Below the pieces are notes generated by a model. That model saw only the letters and a program-made list of their open reading frames with translations. It was not told the origin of the DNA and ran no database searches. Position numbers and translations under genes: made by a program. Positions 8,499 through 18,412 of a stretch of DNA of 64,000 nucleotides are shown here, one piece after another. Every line of letters starts with the position of its first letter. Within the stretch, counting starts at the first letter, position 1. The stretch is from CBDCWQ01 sp965223435 (lineage in GTDB: Bacteria; Myxococcota; Kuafuiibacteriia; Kuafuiibacteriales; Kuafuiibacteriaceae), in assembly GCA_965223435.1 (NCBI GenBank), contig CBDCWQ010000023.1, positions 558,001 through 622,000 of the forward strand. Direction: 5' to 3'.

Positions 8499-10619
8499 TT
8501 GACACACAGATCGAGTCACGATCTTAGACTCAAGGTGGGCCAAAACGAAGTTGGCAAACTCAGCGAGGAAGAGCGTAAAGACGCTGCCCATTGGCTGGGG
8601 GGGCAGCTTAAATCCGCGCCGTCATCCTTTCGTCCCTTGCTAGAGATCATTCTCAAGCAGCTGATTTCGGGGCAAGGGTCGTCCCAGAAATATCGCACCT
8701 ATACTCGGGAGCTCGGTCGAGCGCTGGGCATCATCCCATCGAGTGAAAAGCGTAAGAGTGGTGACCCTCTCCAAGGTTTGGTCTCCTCTTCGAAATGCGT
8801 GTTCTCCGAGCCGCGCGAACGACTCTTACAGCAACGAGATCGAAGTCGTGCCTTGGCCGCTCGGTACACAGACTTGCAGCACAGACATGAGACCAAAGCC
8901 GAGAAAATAGAGAAAAAGCTAGCCAAGGTGGCTACGTCGTCAGAACGGCCGCAAGAGGTTTCCATGGACGTCCCAGTAGAAGAAATTCAGCTTTCCGAAG
9001 AGGCCAAGGCTAAATCAGCGGCAAGTGTCGAGCTGCTTGTCGAGCATTTAGAACGCGGCGATGGAGAAGAATCGCCGGCCCTCCAATCTTCGACCGAGAC
9101 GCTGATGAACAGCAGCTTCGTGTCGCCCGCAGAGGAAGCGCTCCATCTGCCCGCCCATCTTCCCGAAAATCTGGTCGATGAGACGGTTGTCCAGACCTTG
9201 AGTGAGCCTCGGGTCCGCTATGACTTTTCGGTTTCCGTGACGCGCATTCATTTGGATGTAGAGAAGAAGATCATCGAGACAAAAGACGGTGAGCGTCGGG
9301 TTGTTTCTGCGTCGACGGCTGAAATTGGTCCGGCGCGTTATTCAGTCACCTGGTCGGCGCTGGCTACGCTGGCCGTGATGGTGGGCCAGTACGCGATGCC
9401 TCTCAATCGTTTAGCCAAGATGCTCACGACGGCGGGCAAGCGCTTTACCGCCGGTGGTCTGGGCCGAATGGCGCACTACGTGGCGGGACGCTTTGTCCCC
9501 ATCTACCTGAAGCTTTCGGAGCAGCTCGCTGATGCTTCGATTTTGGCTGGGGATGATACCTCATGCCGGGTTTTGGAGGTGTCCACGCACTTTAGAAAGC
9601 AAGAACGAGCGGAAAAGCCTCCGCCCTGGGCACCCCATCGCACCACCTGCGCCGCCGAACGCAGTTACACATCGTGCATGAAAGCGAGAGCCGCACTCTT
9701 CGAGAAACGACAACAGGGGGACCGCACCGCGAAACAGGCACCCATTCCGGAGCCCTCTCTTAGTGTTTTGGTCGGCAGAAAATTCGATTTCGAGTCTAAG
9801 AAGCGAAACGGCAAAGAAGTCAAAGAAGCTTTACACACTACGGTCATCACCGGAAAAAGCGATGACGACGACCCCCAGAGTATGATCATCTTCTATCGGA
9901 GCCACCTCGGAAGCTTTGGCAATCTTCTCGAAATGTTGCTTAAGAAGAGGAAACCTAGCGCCCGAGAACGCACCATTCAAGCCGACCTCAGCAGTACGAA
10001 CTTTGTCACCGACCCAAAGCTCACCGGTCACTTCCACATCCATCTGGCTGGATGTAGCGCCCATGCGCGGCGGCCCTTTGCCTTGTACGAAGAGGACGAC
10101 CCCACGCATGCGGCTTATATGCTGCATCTCTTCAAAGGATTGGCCCTCCACGAGCATCTTTTGGACTGTCATGGCCGGAACTACGACAACGTCTTGGCAG
10201 TACGGGACACGGACATTCGCGAGATCTGGGGGGCCATTAAAAATCTCGCGACCAAGATGGCAAAGCGCTGGTCCAAGGCCACCCCTCTAGGTACCGGCGC
10301 CCGATATATTCTTAAACACTTTGAGAAACTCACTGCCTACCTAAAAGAACCTCGACTCGAAGCGACAAACAACCTGAGCGAACGATTGCTGAGAACAGAG
10401 AAGCTCATCGAGAAGAGCGCACTCTTCCGACGCACGATGGAGGGCCGCGTCGTTCTTGATATCTTGCGCACGATCCTGCAGACCGCTGTTGCCGCCAAGG
10501 TGCCAATACAAGAATACTTGGTGGACATCATGAAAGCCGACCCCGAGGCGATCAAAGCTCATCCGGAGCACTACACACCCCATGCTTGGGCTGCTCGTCG
10601 CCTACCACCACCAATGTAG
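8499..10619 (+). CDS. tnpC: IS66-family transposase TnpC
   Basis: About 706 residues. A central region with ILAGDDTSCRVLEV, an HLAGCSAHARRPF block and the C-terminal EATNNLSERLLR correspond to the acidic-residue motifs of the IS66 DDE transposase. The N-terminal region (about residues 1-130) has Glu/Lys-rich helices and would contain the DNA-binding part. The start is uncertain. The frame is open back to an ATG at 8286, but that stretch is the out-of-frame shadow of tnpB. The first plausible codons after the tnpB stop are TTG 8499 and GTG 8535; neither has a good ribosome-binding site. No internal stop was seen, so the element may be active. Confidence 0.85.
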   Translation: MTHRSSHDLRLKVGQNEVGKLSEEERKDAAHWLGGQLKSAPSSFRPLLEIILKQLISGQGSSQKYRTYTRELGRALGIIPSSEKRKSGDPLQGLVSSSKCVFSEPRERLLQQRDRSRALAARYTDLQHRHETKAEKIEKKLAKVATSSERPQEVSMDVPVEEIQLSEEAKAKSAASVELLVEHLERGDGEESPALQSSTETLMNSSFVSPAEEALHLPAHLPENLVDETVVQTLSEPRVRYDFSVSVTRIHLDVEKKIIETKDGERRVVSASTAEIGPARYSVTWSALATLAVMVGQYAMPLNRLAKMLTTAGKRFTAGGLGRMAHYVAGRFVPIYLKLSEQLADASILAGDDTSCRVLEVSTHFRKQERAEKPPPWAPHRTTCAAERSYTSCMKARAALFEKRQQGDRTAKQAPIPEPSLSVLVGRKFDFESKKRNGKEVKEALHTTVITGKSDDDDPQSMIIFYRSHLGSFGNLLEMLLKKRKPSARERTIQADLSSTNFVTDPKLTGHFHIHLAGCSAHARRPFALYEEDDPTHAAYMLHLFKGLALHEHLLDCHGRNYDNVLAVRDTDIREIWGAIKNLATKMAKRWSKATPLGTGARYILKHFEKLTAYLKEPRLEATNNLSERLLRTEKLIEKSALFRRTMEGRVVLDILRTILQTAVAAKVPIQEYLVDIMKADPEAIKAHPEHYTPHAWAARRLPPPM

Positions 10620-10700
10620 CTCGGCACGAGATTCGCCTCCAGGCAGAACTGAGCGTGACAGCCTCGGCTCCCGCCCAAACCACGGCAAAAGCCCAGATCT

Positions 10701-13337
10701 TCACGGCTGCTCAGGTACAGCCCAACAGGCGCTGAACCCAACGGGCCTCAAGGTTTCCTCGGGGACCCCGTCAGACCACTGGTTACAACCGACCGTTTTT
10801 CTCTTCTCCTTCAGTTTGCTCCACAACGCTGCATCCACGAGTTTGCCGTCAAATTCCTTGGGTCGAAGCGAGTACAGTGGCCGGCCAGAACACACATATC
10901 TCAGATCCGACTGCTCAGCCTTCGAAGGCTCGCGAGGAATATCGTAATGGACCAAACCGTGATCCACCCGCTCGTATGAACCCAAATCATCTGTGGGCTC
11001 GGGTGTCGGAGCACCATACTCAATCGCGCTCCCACACTCGGCCCCGTACCAACCCATGCCGCCACTAAACAACGCCGGCGTATGGGTGGACGTGATCGTC
11101 GTTTGCGTGGAGGTCACGGTGTTCGGAAACAGGGCAGAACTTTGAGGCCTCAAGTAAAGCTCTGACATCCGGTCCAAACCCCGAATCAGAGTCTCTTCGA
11201 GCTCCTCGGAGATTGCATTATCTGGATACTTTTGGAGGTACCACGCAAAGGCATAAAACCCCCACATCTGCGCCCCTACGCGATAGTAGGGATCGATCGC
11301 AAAACCCGACTTTTGGTTCACCGAAAATGGGATCTGGCCGTCCTCACTGACGGTCGAGAGAAGCCCCTGAATCTACCGAGTCGCCGTCGCCTCCCCGAGG
11401 CTATTGGCCGCCACGATGCTGGCCACCGCTTGATCGTAGGTATAGGTACGGTTCGAAAGATATCGGTGTAGACCATCCGAATAGGGCACCCGGTAAGAAA
11501 CCAAGAGATTGGAGTTTTCAGCGACGGTATCAACCACCTCTCCCGTCGCCTTGTGCACCAACTCGAAGGTTTGGGTCCCCGTGATCTTCGCTGGAAGCGT
11601 CCAATGGCCTCGGTAGGCCCGGGCTTTAGAGCCATGCTCGTTCGGGCGTGTGATCACCGTCTCTGCCATCACCTGATCGTTCGAGAACTTGATGAGACGA
11701 GCCCGAAGAAGAACGTTAGGGCGTTTCTCTATTCGAAAGGCCCAGGTGCGGAAACTTCCATCCGCTTCAACCGGCGCTTCACCCGCCAGTTTTTCAACCG
11801 CGCCATCAAATTGATGAAAAATACTCACCTTATAGTGCCGGTGATTCAAGCGGGTACCATCGGGGAGATCGAGCGCGACCGTCCCCCGATACCGAACGGC
11901 ACCCCCCCCCCCCATTTTTTTGCCTTCTTTCGCCGGGAGACGAACGACATATCCGTGACATTGACCGGTACCGAACGCCATCGACGAATGATGTCGTCTC
12001 GACACGTATAGGGAAACCGAATCGGATAATCGGCGTCGGTCGTGGCCACCGCGCGAACATGGTAATCCTGGGGGCGGTCTACGTACGCAATACCACTGGC
12101 AAACTCGTGCGCCTTAGACCACGCATAGCGGTGTGGGTCCTCCGACGGCGGGGGCCGTGGACGGCCCCAATTGTGAACTTGAAGCGCGCCCGCCTGCGGT
12201 TGGGGTTCAAGGTGGTGCTCGAAGGTCTGAAGCTGCGTCAGGACTTTTTTGTCAAACGCACGGAGGCGCTCGGCCGTCGCGGCATCTACGCTTTGGGCAA
12301 GGGTCTCCGCGTGCGCACACTTTTGGGGGTCGATATAGGGCAACCGGGCAGCGGTTGATTCGATTCATCACCCCGTCACCGTCGGAATCCAGCATGAAGT
12401 TCAGATCGGGGAGTTCGATCGAAATGCCCAAAGAAGACAGATAGGCAGCAAAATTGCTTGCGACCTTTTTCGGATCGACCTGCCTCTCAGCGGTTTTCAA
12501 TTTGTTCTTGAGGACTTCTCTAAGAATTCCGTCCTCGCCAAAATCATCAGCAATGGAGGCGACCAGCGCCGAAAGTGCGCCTTCATCAGACGGATCTCGA
12601 AGCTGAGCCGCTTGGGCCAACACGGTGCTCAACGCAAAAAGATAAGCGTTATCCTGCGAGAAGCCCCCAAGGATATTCATTTGCCACCCCGGGTTCCTGC
12701 CCACAAAGTCCTCCGGACCAATGCCTAAGGTTGAGATGAGCTCCTGCTCCGCTTGCGCCCTTGCCGCTTCAAGGCTCAGGCGATTCGCCATCAAACGGGA
12801 AATCCGATCATAGGTCAGCTCCGTAACCAGGTTGATGTGGACCCCGCTTTGGGTGCCGGACACCACTAAGTGGCTCCGCAGGGTTATGGACTTTTTAGAA
12901 AACCGGCCCAAGACCTCGTTGTAGTAACGCCCCGTGGCCGAAAGGGACACCCGGCCAGACCTCGGTAGACCCAAAGAGAAGTCACCCACACTGCTGGTCG
13001 TCACCGCGTCGAAATGATCGGGAAACCTTTCATCACCTCGTCTGGCTTCCGCAAAAACGGCACGAACCCGCGAGCCCATCGCGAAAGGCCCTTTTTGCAC
13101 GGTTCCTTGCACCTGAAAGGAAGACACCGATTCGAACTCTTGAGGAGAGCGCTTCGAGGAACATGCGCTCGTGACCGCCAGAAGGGCGGCAAAGCCAAAA
13201 AGGAGACCAGACGAACTGAGCGCACGGGATTGGCCCTTGATCCGCTTGACAGCATGGCATGGGGTGAAAGGATAGCCTGGACGACAACTAAACTTGCTAA
13301 ACCCTCGATAAACAAACAACGACCCCATGCTCCGCAA
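10701..13337 (-). pseudogene. QKGPF-type lipoprotein gene, broken in several places (left-arm copy)
   Basis: Four blocks read as one protein when compared with the plus-strand copy at 38189. The first block (13337-12252) has a lipoprotein leader ending LLAVTSAC, then the beta-sandwich VQGTVQKGPFAMGSRV and a helical region, and shifts frame near 12345. The second block continues with YIDPQKCAH and VPVNVTDMSF and shifts frame at the 12-C run. The third (12005-11373) has VALDLPDGTRLNHRHYKV and NLLVSYRVPYSDGLHRYL and ends in TAG at 11373-11375, where the other copy has TGG (Trp). The same frame then continues to 10701 (DPYYRVGAQMWGFYAFAWYLQKY). The protein would be an outer-membrane or periplasmic lipoprotein of unknown function, about 870 residues. 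Its leader start is uncertain. Confidence 0.8.
11902..11913 (-). repeat. 12-base homopolymer (poly-G on the coding strand) at a frameshift
   Basis: Twelve C on the plus strand, followed after one A by seven T. It sits exactly where the broken lipoprotein gene changes frame (KKAKKWGGGV in one frame, KKMGGGGAV in the other). The paralog has no tract here. Long homopolymers in coding DNA slip during replication and are also error-prone in sequencing. Confidence 0.85.
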
Positions 13338-13740
13338 CTACGATACGGTGGCTTCTTCGGTCAACATGACTTTGTCGTCAAAAGCTCAGTTTGGGTGGCG
13401 TTCGCCTCCACATGTTCGCGCGGCGCCAAGTGGGCGCGTGGCGCCATTTTGGTGGCGCCTAGAACCGGTTTCGAGATGTGCCTTTTCTCATCGAGTGTGA
13501 ATCGGGACGAGAATGGCTTTTTCTCCGGATTGAAGCGGCCCAGTCCTTGGAAAGTATGGGTCTGACGCGACGCGGTCAGGCCGGCTCGGTCTACGAGAGC
13601 AAAACAAGGAAATGCCAGTACTGCATCGAAACCCGGTCCCAAGAACTCGGGAAGGCATCGCAAGATCGTGGGCGGAACCCCTTAGGGCGCCCGGTTGTCG
13701 GACCGCGTACCCCTTTCCCACGTTTTGGTCTGATGATAAC
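13338..13740. other. Intergenic stretch without a recognised gene
   Basis: Lies between the start of the minus-strand lipoprotein gene and the end of the FG-GAP fragment. The open frames here have no recognisable domain and look like chance. The promoter of the lipoprotein gene should be within it, but none was identified. Confidence 0.5.
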
Positions 13741-14646
13741 CTACTGACATTTGTCCCGCTGAGACGCGGGTCCGTTCTGTTTACAGTTTCCGGAGCTCTT
13801 TGCAAAACCTCCGGTCGGTTTTTGGAGAACGACGCTTACGGTTTTGTCGGTAGTATTTGCGGTAACAATATCTGGAAGATCGTCATCATTCACATCTGCG
13901 ACCGCCACGGAGTTAGGCCCAGCGCCAACGCTGCAGTTTTGCGGCACGAGGCTGAAGCTCCCACTCGCATCTTGGAAAAGGATACTTACGTTATCATCAA
14001 ACCTATTTGCGGCAACGATATCTGGGAGGTTATCCGCATTCATATCTTCGATCACTACCGAGAATGGGCCGTCACCCGACGCGAAGTTTTGGGGCGCATC
14101 AAAACCTCCGTTCGAATTCTGCCGAATGACGCTTACGTTGTTGCTGCTCTGATTGGCGACCACAAGGTCAACGAGGTCGTCGCCGTTTGTATCGATGACG
14201 ACCACCCATCTGGGATAGTCACCCGCTGCAAAGCTCTGAGGTGCACCAAAGCCACCGGTCGGAAGTTGAAAAAACACACTCACAGTGTCGCTTGTAGAGT
14301 TTGCTGTGACTGCGTCGGCCAAACCATCGCCGTTTATGTCTGCGGTGGCAATTTGGCGTGGTGCTTGCGCGAGACCGAAGGTCCGGATGGCATCGAAACC
14401 CCTGTTGTCATTCTGCAAAAGGACCGTCGCATTGTCGCTGTATCTGTTCGCCGTCACGATGTCGGTGAGGCCGTCGCCATTCATATCGACCACGTCTATT
14501 GAGTTCACCCTTTCTCCGGCGAATAGATTATAGGCCACCTCAAAGAATCCGTCGCCACGGCCAAGGAGGACACTCACGTTATCGCCCTCTGTGTTTCCGG
14601 TCACGACGTCGGCGAAGCCATCGGCGTTTATGTCCTCGATACCCAA
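13741..14646 (-). pseudogene. FG-GAP/VCBS repeat protein, 5'-truncated
   Basis: About 300 residues of FG-GAP/VCBS repeats with the calcium-loop pattern (ADINGDGLADAVTAN, IDTNGDDLVDLVVAN, EDMNADNLPDIVAAN, ADVNDDDLPDIVTAN). Such repeats build a beta-propeller on extracellular proteins and often bind calcium. There is no signal peptide. Homology extends upstream of the first start codon (GESPSSLG before IEDINADG), where the sequence joins an unrelated fragment in another frame. Six or seven repeats remain. The C-terminus has a short Cys-containing tail (SGNCKQNGPASQRDKCQ). Most likely the 3' remnant of a larger exported protein. Confidence 0.7.
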
Positions 14647-14918
14647 TGAAGACGGTGATTCACCAACTTTCCCATTAAGGCGCCCTCATGGTGGTTCCAC
14701 CTGGCTTTTTCTGCTTCGGAGATCGATATCCCCTCCCCCCGAAGCGATATGACAACTTTGACGCCGTGGACATTGGTTCGCGCCATCAAGCAAGCGGAAA
14801 CCAACTCTTGGCCGGCAAGGTCCAAAGTTCCGCTTTTCCAGGTCGGAGCCAAATTGGGCATGCCCTCGTCATCGCAAATTCGACCGACAACGCTAGCGCA
14901 GGTGTTTCCGGGTGCAAG
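14628..14918 (-). pseudogene. Fragment of a myxobacterial surface protein family (SACL..R motif)
   Basis: The fragment contains LDLAGQELVSACLMARTNVHG followed by VKVVISLRG and HHEGALMGKL. This recalls a family of uncharacterised Myxococcota exported proteins (from memory: SACLLA.VN..G, then S.RG and EGAFYGNLF). An in-frame TGA lies just upstream at 14919-14921, and downstream the sequence runs into the FG-GAP fragment in a different frame. It therefore lacks both ends. Too short for a function call. Confidence 0.45.
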
Positions 14919-15029
14919 TCACTTCAATTTCCGCGTGAGGCAAGCGCTAAAGCGACTCGCCATTCAGCACAAAAATAAACTGGTGTTCTTGGGGCGCAAG
15001 TGCTTCACTTTAGACCGAGGTAGTGATCC

Positions 15030-15500
15030 ATGAATATCCAGATGCACAGTTCTTCCTATTATGCTCTGCTGGCACTTTGTCTGCTCAGCGTCGGTTGCGG
15101 CGAGGACAAGGATGACTCTGATCTGACAATGCCTCAGTACGCCTGCAAGGGAGAGGCGCTCATCTGTTCGTGGTTCGAAAACGCTGCCGATTGCTTTGGG
15201 CAACGTGGATGCGCCTGGGGCACCACGTGCGAGGGGTCACGAGACCCCTGCTCATCTTGGTCTCGTGAATTGCTCTGCAATAGTAGCGAAGGGTGCAGCT
15301 GGAACAACGGATCTTGCACTCTCACCGGGAGTCGGCGATCTTGTGGAAGCTTTACGAACCCCTCCTCTTGCCCCACGTCTCAGGGGTGCACTGAGGGTTC
15401 TAGGTGCCTTCGAGAGCCTAACCCTTGCTCTACCTTTGAAAGAGAGGTTTCGTGTATAGCGCAGGTGAATTGTGATTGGCGTCCAGAGCTTGGGTTTTAA
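15030..15500 (+). CDS. Small Cys-rich predicted lipoprotein
   Basis: 156 residues. The leader YYALLALCLLSVGC ends in a lipobox, so acylation at the Cys and attachment to a membrane are expected. The mature part is Cys-rich and made of repeated units of the type C..(F/W)...(x)C....GC.W......C (QRGCAWGTTCEG, SEGCSWNNGSCT, SQGCTEGSRC, VNCDWRPELGF). The spacing suggests small disulfide-bonded modules outside the cytoplasm. Similar Cys/Trp modules are common in myxobacterial exported proteins of unknown role. GAGG lies about nine bases before the ATG. It stands alone between transposon debris and the FG-GAP fragments. No function assigned. Confidence 0.7.
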   Translation: MNIQMHSSSYYALLALCLLSVGCGEDKDDSDLTMPQYACKGEALICSWFENAADCFGQRGCAWGTTCEGSRDPCSSWSRELLCNSSEGCSWNNGSCTLTGSRRSCGSFTNPSSCPTSQGCTEGSRCLREPNPCSTFEREVSCIAQVNCDWRPELGF

Positions 15501-15509
15501 CTGAAATGA

Positions 15510-16067
15510 GTAGGTTCGAGGCGATAATTGATGCGTGGATGTATGCCTTAAACGACTGTAGGGTTCGCCAAGTGCATCGATACAAACCAAAGACTCTCTT
15601 GAGAAATGAGATGGTGCCTTCTATGCGTGCGCGAAAATGCCGAAGTGTCCTGTAGACTTTCAGGTGCGGCCAGCGTGGTGTCGTTTTTCCTTGTTCGGTA
15701 CTGTCTCGCCCTTGAGTACTCGACGACGAGCTTGCTGGATAACCCGCTTTGTGAGGGTTCCGTACCGTCGCAGCTTTTCCGTGAGGGTGATCTTGATCGA
15801 GCGCCGTTTTGTGCGACGATTGTGGTTGGTAAACTGAACATGGACAATTGTCTTTGCTTGCTTGAGTAGTCCGCGCAACACCTGCTCCGCGGCCATTCCA
15901 GGGCGACCACATTGCTGCGCTTCTTCCTTTGCGAGGTCCTTGTGAACCTTGGTCAGAACTTCCCCCAGGTCATCGAGAATGGCGCTCATGGCTTGAATTT
16001 CTCGGACGTGTTCATGCGAAATGGGTGGTGGCATCAATGGCAACTGTTGGTGTGACTTGGCTCGCAT
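15510..16067 (-). pseudogene. ISNCY-type transposase relic with internal deletion
   Basis: The N-terminal part (LPLMPPPISHEHVREIQAMSAILDD, then GRPGMAAEQVLRGLLKQ) and the C-terminal part (IEGTISFLKRVFGLYRCTWR, then SFKAYIHASIIASNLL) match the two ends of a transposase of the ISNCY type. The catalytic centre is missing: the N-terminal block runs directly into a basic stretch (NHNRRTKRRSIKITLTEKL), and a frame change follows. Such internally deleted copies cannot transpose alone. Family assignment is from memory of conserved blocks. Confidence 0.65.
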
Positions 16068-16356
16068 GGGGATGGGCTTTCTTTTTGGTAGTGAAGGGGG
16101 CAGTGAACCGAGGCGGAGCCAAAAAACTCATGTTTTCATTCATGGTCGTTTTTCTCTTGACGGCTTTTTTGCCTCGGACACGCGCTTGTCAGCGACGAAT
16201 AAGGGGCCGTGCACCATTTTCCATTGTCCTGTTCGTTTTGTTACGTCCTATCCTCGTTTTCGCGTTCTCATGGGCCCGCAGAGTTGAAGCCTCGGTCGCA
16301 ACCAAGTCGGCTCAAAAAATAGGCGTGTTAGGCTATCTCCGGCGTTGGAGGAAGTC

Positions 16357-17448
16357 ATGAGGAAACCGACCTATTTTCAGCAATGGACAGATCAGAACTT
16401 GATCGCTGGGCTTCGAACTGCGGTCAAGAAGGAAAAACGTGCGACCGCGGAACTGCTGGCAACTATGGCCGAGGTCGATCAGCGACAGCTCTATCTTTTG
16501 CATGGCCCCAGTCGAAGCATGCACGCCTTTTGTACCCATAAGCTTGCCATGGGCGAACATGAAGCATTCGACAAGATCCGAGCCGCACGGGCTGCCCGTC
16601 AATTCCCACAAATCTTGGAGAAGATCGCCAACGGAAAATTGCACGTCACAGGCGTTCGGGTACTTGCGCCCGCGTTAACGCACCAGAACTGTGCGAAACT
16701 CCTTTCGGAGGCCGAGGGAAAGTCTACCGATGCCTTGAAGGAAATCGTGGCCGCACTGCGCCCGAAGGCGGATGTCGCCTTGAGCATTCGGAGATTGCCA
16801 GCACCACCCGCCCATCCCAAGACTCCCAAGCCGACCCGTCCCTCGCAGAAGAACCCTCAATCTACTCGGTTTGAACCGTCTTCTTCCCGGGAAACACCGG
16901 CTCCTGCCATCGCGCCCGCTCAAAAGACCAAACGACCCCATTTCGAACCAACCGCAAGGGAACGATATGCCTTCCGATTTGCGGCTGGAAAAGCCTTCCG
17001 AAACAAGTACGAGGAGGCTCGAGCCCTTTTGAGTCATGCCATTCCCGGTGGGGACCCAGAATCGATTCTAGAACGGGCGCTGGATCTATTGATCGCAGAC
17101 ACCAAGAAGAAGCGCTTCGGCCTGGGGGCTCGCTCCAAGAAAGCTCAGGAAACTGAAGAAAACCAGAAACCTGTTTCACGTACTATTCCGGTCGCCACCC
17201 GCAGAGCAATCGCCGAAAGAGATGACTTGCGATGCACATTCGTAGGAGTCGATGGCACCCCATGTGGGAGCCAAGCTTTTCTCGAGATTCATCACTGGAA
17301 AGATTTTGCTTTGGGAGGCGATCACACCCTTGCCAACACAGGGCTCTTATGCCGGGCCCACAACCAGTACCTCGCCCATAGAACCTGGGGCCAAAAGAAG
17401 ATCCAACAGCAAAGGGATAAATGCCGAAAAAAATCTGCGCACACGTAG
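16357..17448 (+). CDS. HNH endonuclease domain protein
   Basis: About 363 residues. The N-terminal 150 residues are helical (LIAGLRTAVKKEKRATAELLATMAEVDQ, then RAARQFPQILEKIANGKLHVTGVRVLAPALT), as in DUF222-like HNH proteins. A Pro-rich linker follows. The C-terminal HNH module has a CTF...PCG zinc-type pair and EIHHWKDFALGGDHTLANTGLLCRAHN, with the His-His, Asn and His of the betabetaalpha-metal fold. The ATG is preceded by GGAGGA four bases upstream; an in-frame TTG at 16345 is less likely. These proteins are multicopy in many myxobacterial and actinobacterial genomes and are often linked to mobile DNA. The substrate is unknown. Confidence 0.8.
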   Translation: MRKPTYFQQWTDQNLIAGLRTAVKKEKRATAELLATMAEVDQRQLYLLHGPSRSMHAFCTHKLAMGEHEAFDKIRAARAARQFPQILEKIANGKLHVTGVRVLAPALTHQNCAKLLSEAEGKSTDALKEIVAALRPKADVALSIRRLPAPPAHPKTPKPTRPSQKNPQSTRFEPSSSRETPAPAIAPAQKTKRPHFEPTARERYAFRFAAGKAFRNKYEEARALLSHAIPGGDPESILERALDLLIADTKKKRFGLGARSKKAQETEENQKPVSRTIPVATRRAIAERDDLRCTFVGVDGTPCGSQAFLEIHHWKDFALGGDHTLANTGLLCRAHNQYLAHRTWGQKKIQQQRDKCRKKSAHT

Positions 17449-18375
17449 CAACGTCAAAGGACGGCTCGAACAAAAGGCAGAAAAACTTGCTTCGGGGCGT
17501 GGCCGAGGCTTTGGAGGGCCCCCCCAAAGTCGGAAACACAATCGCTTGTTCTTGTATGGGCGCAATCAATATCGCCTCAAGAAAATACAAGGCCCCACAC
17601 ACGCTAACAGACTGAAATGATCTCGCTTTTCGGTTTCGGGACGGGCCCTAGCACTGATATGGAGTGACCCTTTGTCAATACTCGTAAGCTGATTTTGGCT
17701 CTAAAAGGCCTCCCTTTCTTAGCAGTAAGGTGTAGTTGAAAGAGGGGAAGCGCAAAGGAAGGACGACGTAGGTCTCTTCGACGACGAGTCACTCTGATAT
17801 CCGCGGATTACCTGGACATAGCCCAAGCAGAGCCTAGCATGACCGTGTTCCGTCGGGAGAGATCGCTGTCTAGTCGCGCGAATCCGGCGCAAGGCCTGTC
17901 GCAATGCTAGGTCGCGTGTTTCTCCAATTCGTGCCTTGGTCGTCCGCCCTTCGCGTCTCCCCTCATACTTTTTGTTTAGGTCATCCTGTTGCCCGGGGCA
18001 GAGTCCCCGCCGGAGGCACCCGTACGCTTCATCCACGGTCAAAGTCACCGGTGGGCGCAGTGGTGGTCCATGCCGCGCAGCGCCGAGCATAGCGAGGGCA
18101 GCCTGGAGGACCATAAGCACGCTGGTAGACTCTTGAAGATGGGGCGCACGGTTCGTCTACCTAGGTTCTCTACAAGAATGACATAAATAGCGGCTTTGGG
18201 CTATTTACGGTGGACACGAGTATGGCGTCGATGAATTCTTGTCCGAGACCTGCCCAACGTGCTTTCGCAAACGGCTGAAATTTCTCCGAAATCACTAGGG
18301 CGGATTCATGATACAGGACGGCGATGCCGTGAACCTATGCCACCTTAGCGACCCTCCGTCCAGGGCACATCCTAT
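17449..18375. other. Gene-poor stretch between HNH gene and toxin-antitoxin pair
   Basis: No gene could be supported. A minus-strand frame of 133 codons at 17719-18120 (VTLTVDEAYGCLRRGL, RIRATRQRSLPTEHGHARL) has no recognisable domain or ribosome-binding site and may be a decayed gene. The remainder shows nothing clear. Confidence 0.4.
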
Positions 18376-18412
18376 TTGACACTGTGCGTAATTGAGTACA
18401 ATATAATGTACA
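18376..18412 (+). promoter_or_regulatory. Promoter and likely autoregulatory operator of the YefM/RelE-type pair
   Basis: A perfect TTGACA (18376-18381) and a perfect TATAAT (18402-18407) are separated by 20 bp, longer than the usual 17. Overlapping the -10 is an inverted repeat GTACA-ATATAA-TGTAC (18396-18411); its right half is part of a TGTACA palindrome (18407-18412). TGTACA cores are the operator motif described for yefM-yoeB, so binding by the antitoxin-toxin complex is a reasonable inference. The -10 abuts the start codon, so any transcript from it would have almost no leader. Confidence 0.6.

Larger units (their letters stand above)
7600..10700 (+). mobile_element. IS66-type insertion sequence (approximate limits)
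   Basis: Three consecutive plus-strand genes form the standard IS66 set tnpA-tnpB-tnpC. The left limit is set by a GTAA at about 7606, a common IS66 terminus start; no matching TTAC end was found to the right, so the limits are approximate. The element lies between the broken lipoprotein gene, whose stop is only 82 bp beyond tnpC, and the IS5-type element. It therefore separates the lipoprotein from the left giant gene. Confidence 0.7.

Noticed and set aside
13612..14502. 296-codon plus-strand frame
   Set aside because: It is the antisense of the FG-GAP repeat gene; its apparent repeats are mirror images of the calcium loops.
15929..16360. 143-codon plus-strand frame with hydrophobic stretches
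   Set aside because: It overlaps the N-terminal part of the transposase relic on the other strand and has no ribosome-binding site; the membrane-like look comes from T-rich non-coding DNA.
17719..18120. 133-codon minus-strand frame
   Set aside because: No domain, no ribosome-binding site, and no neighbours that would make sense; kept only as part of a gene-poor stretch.
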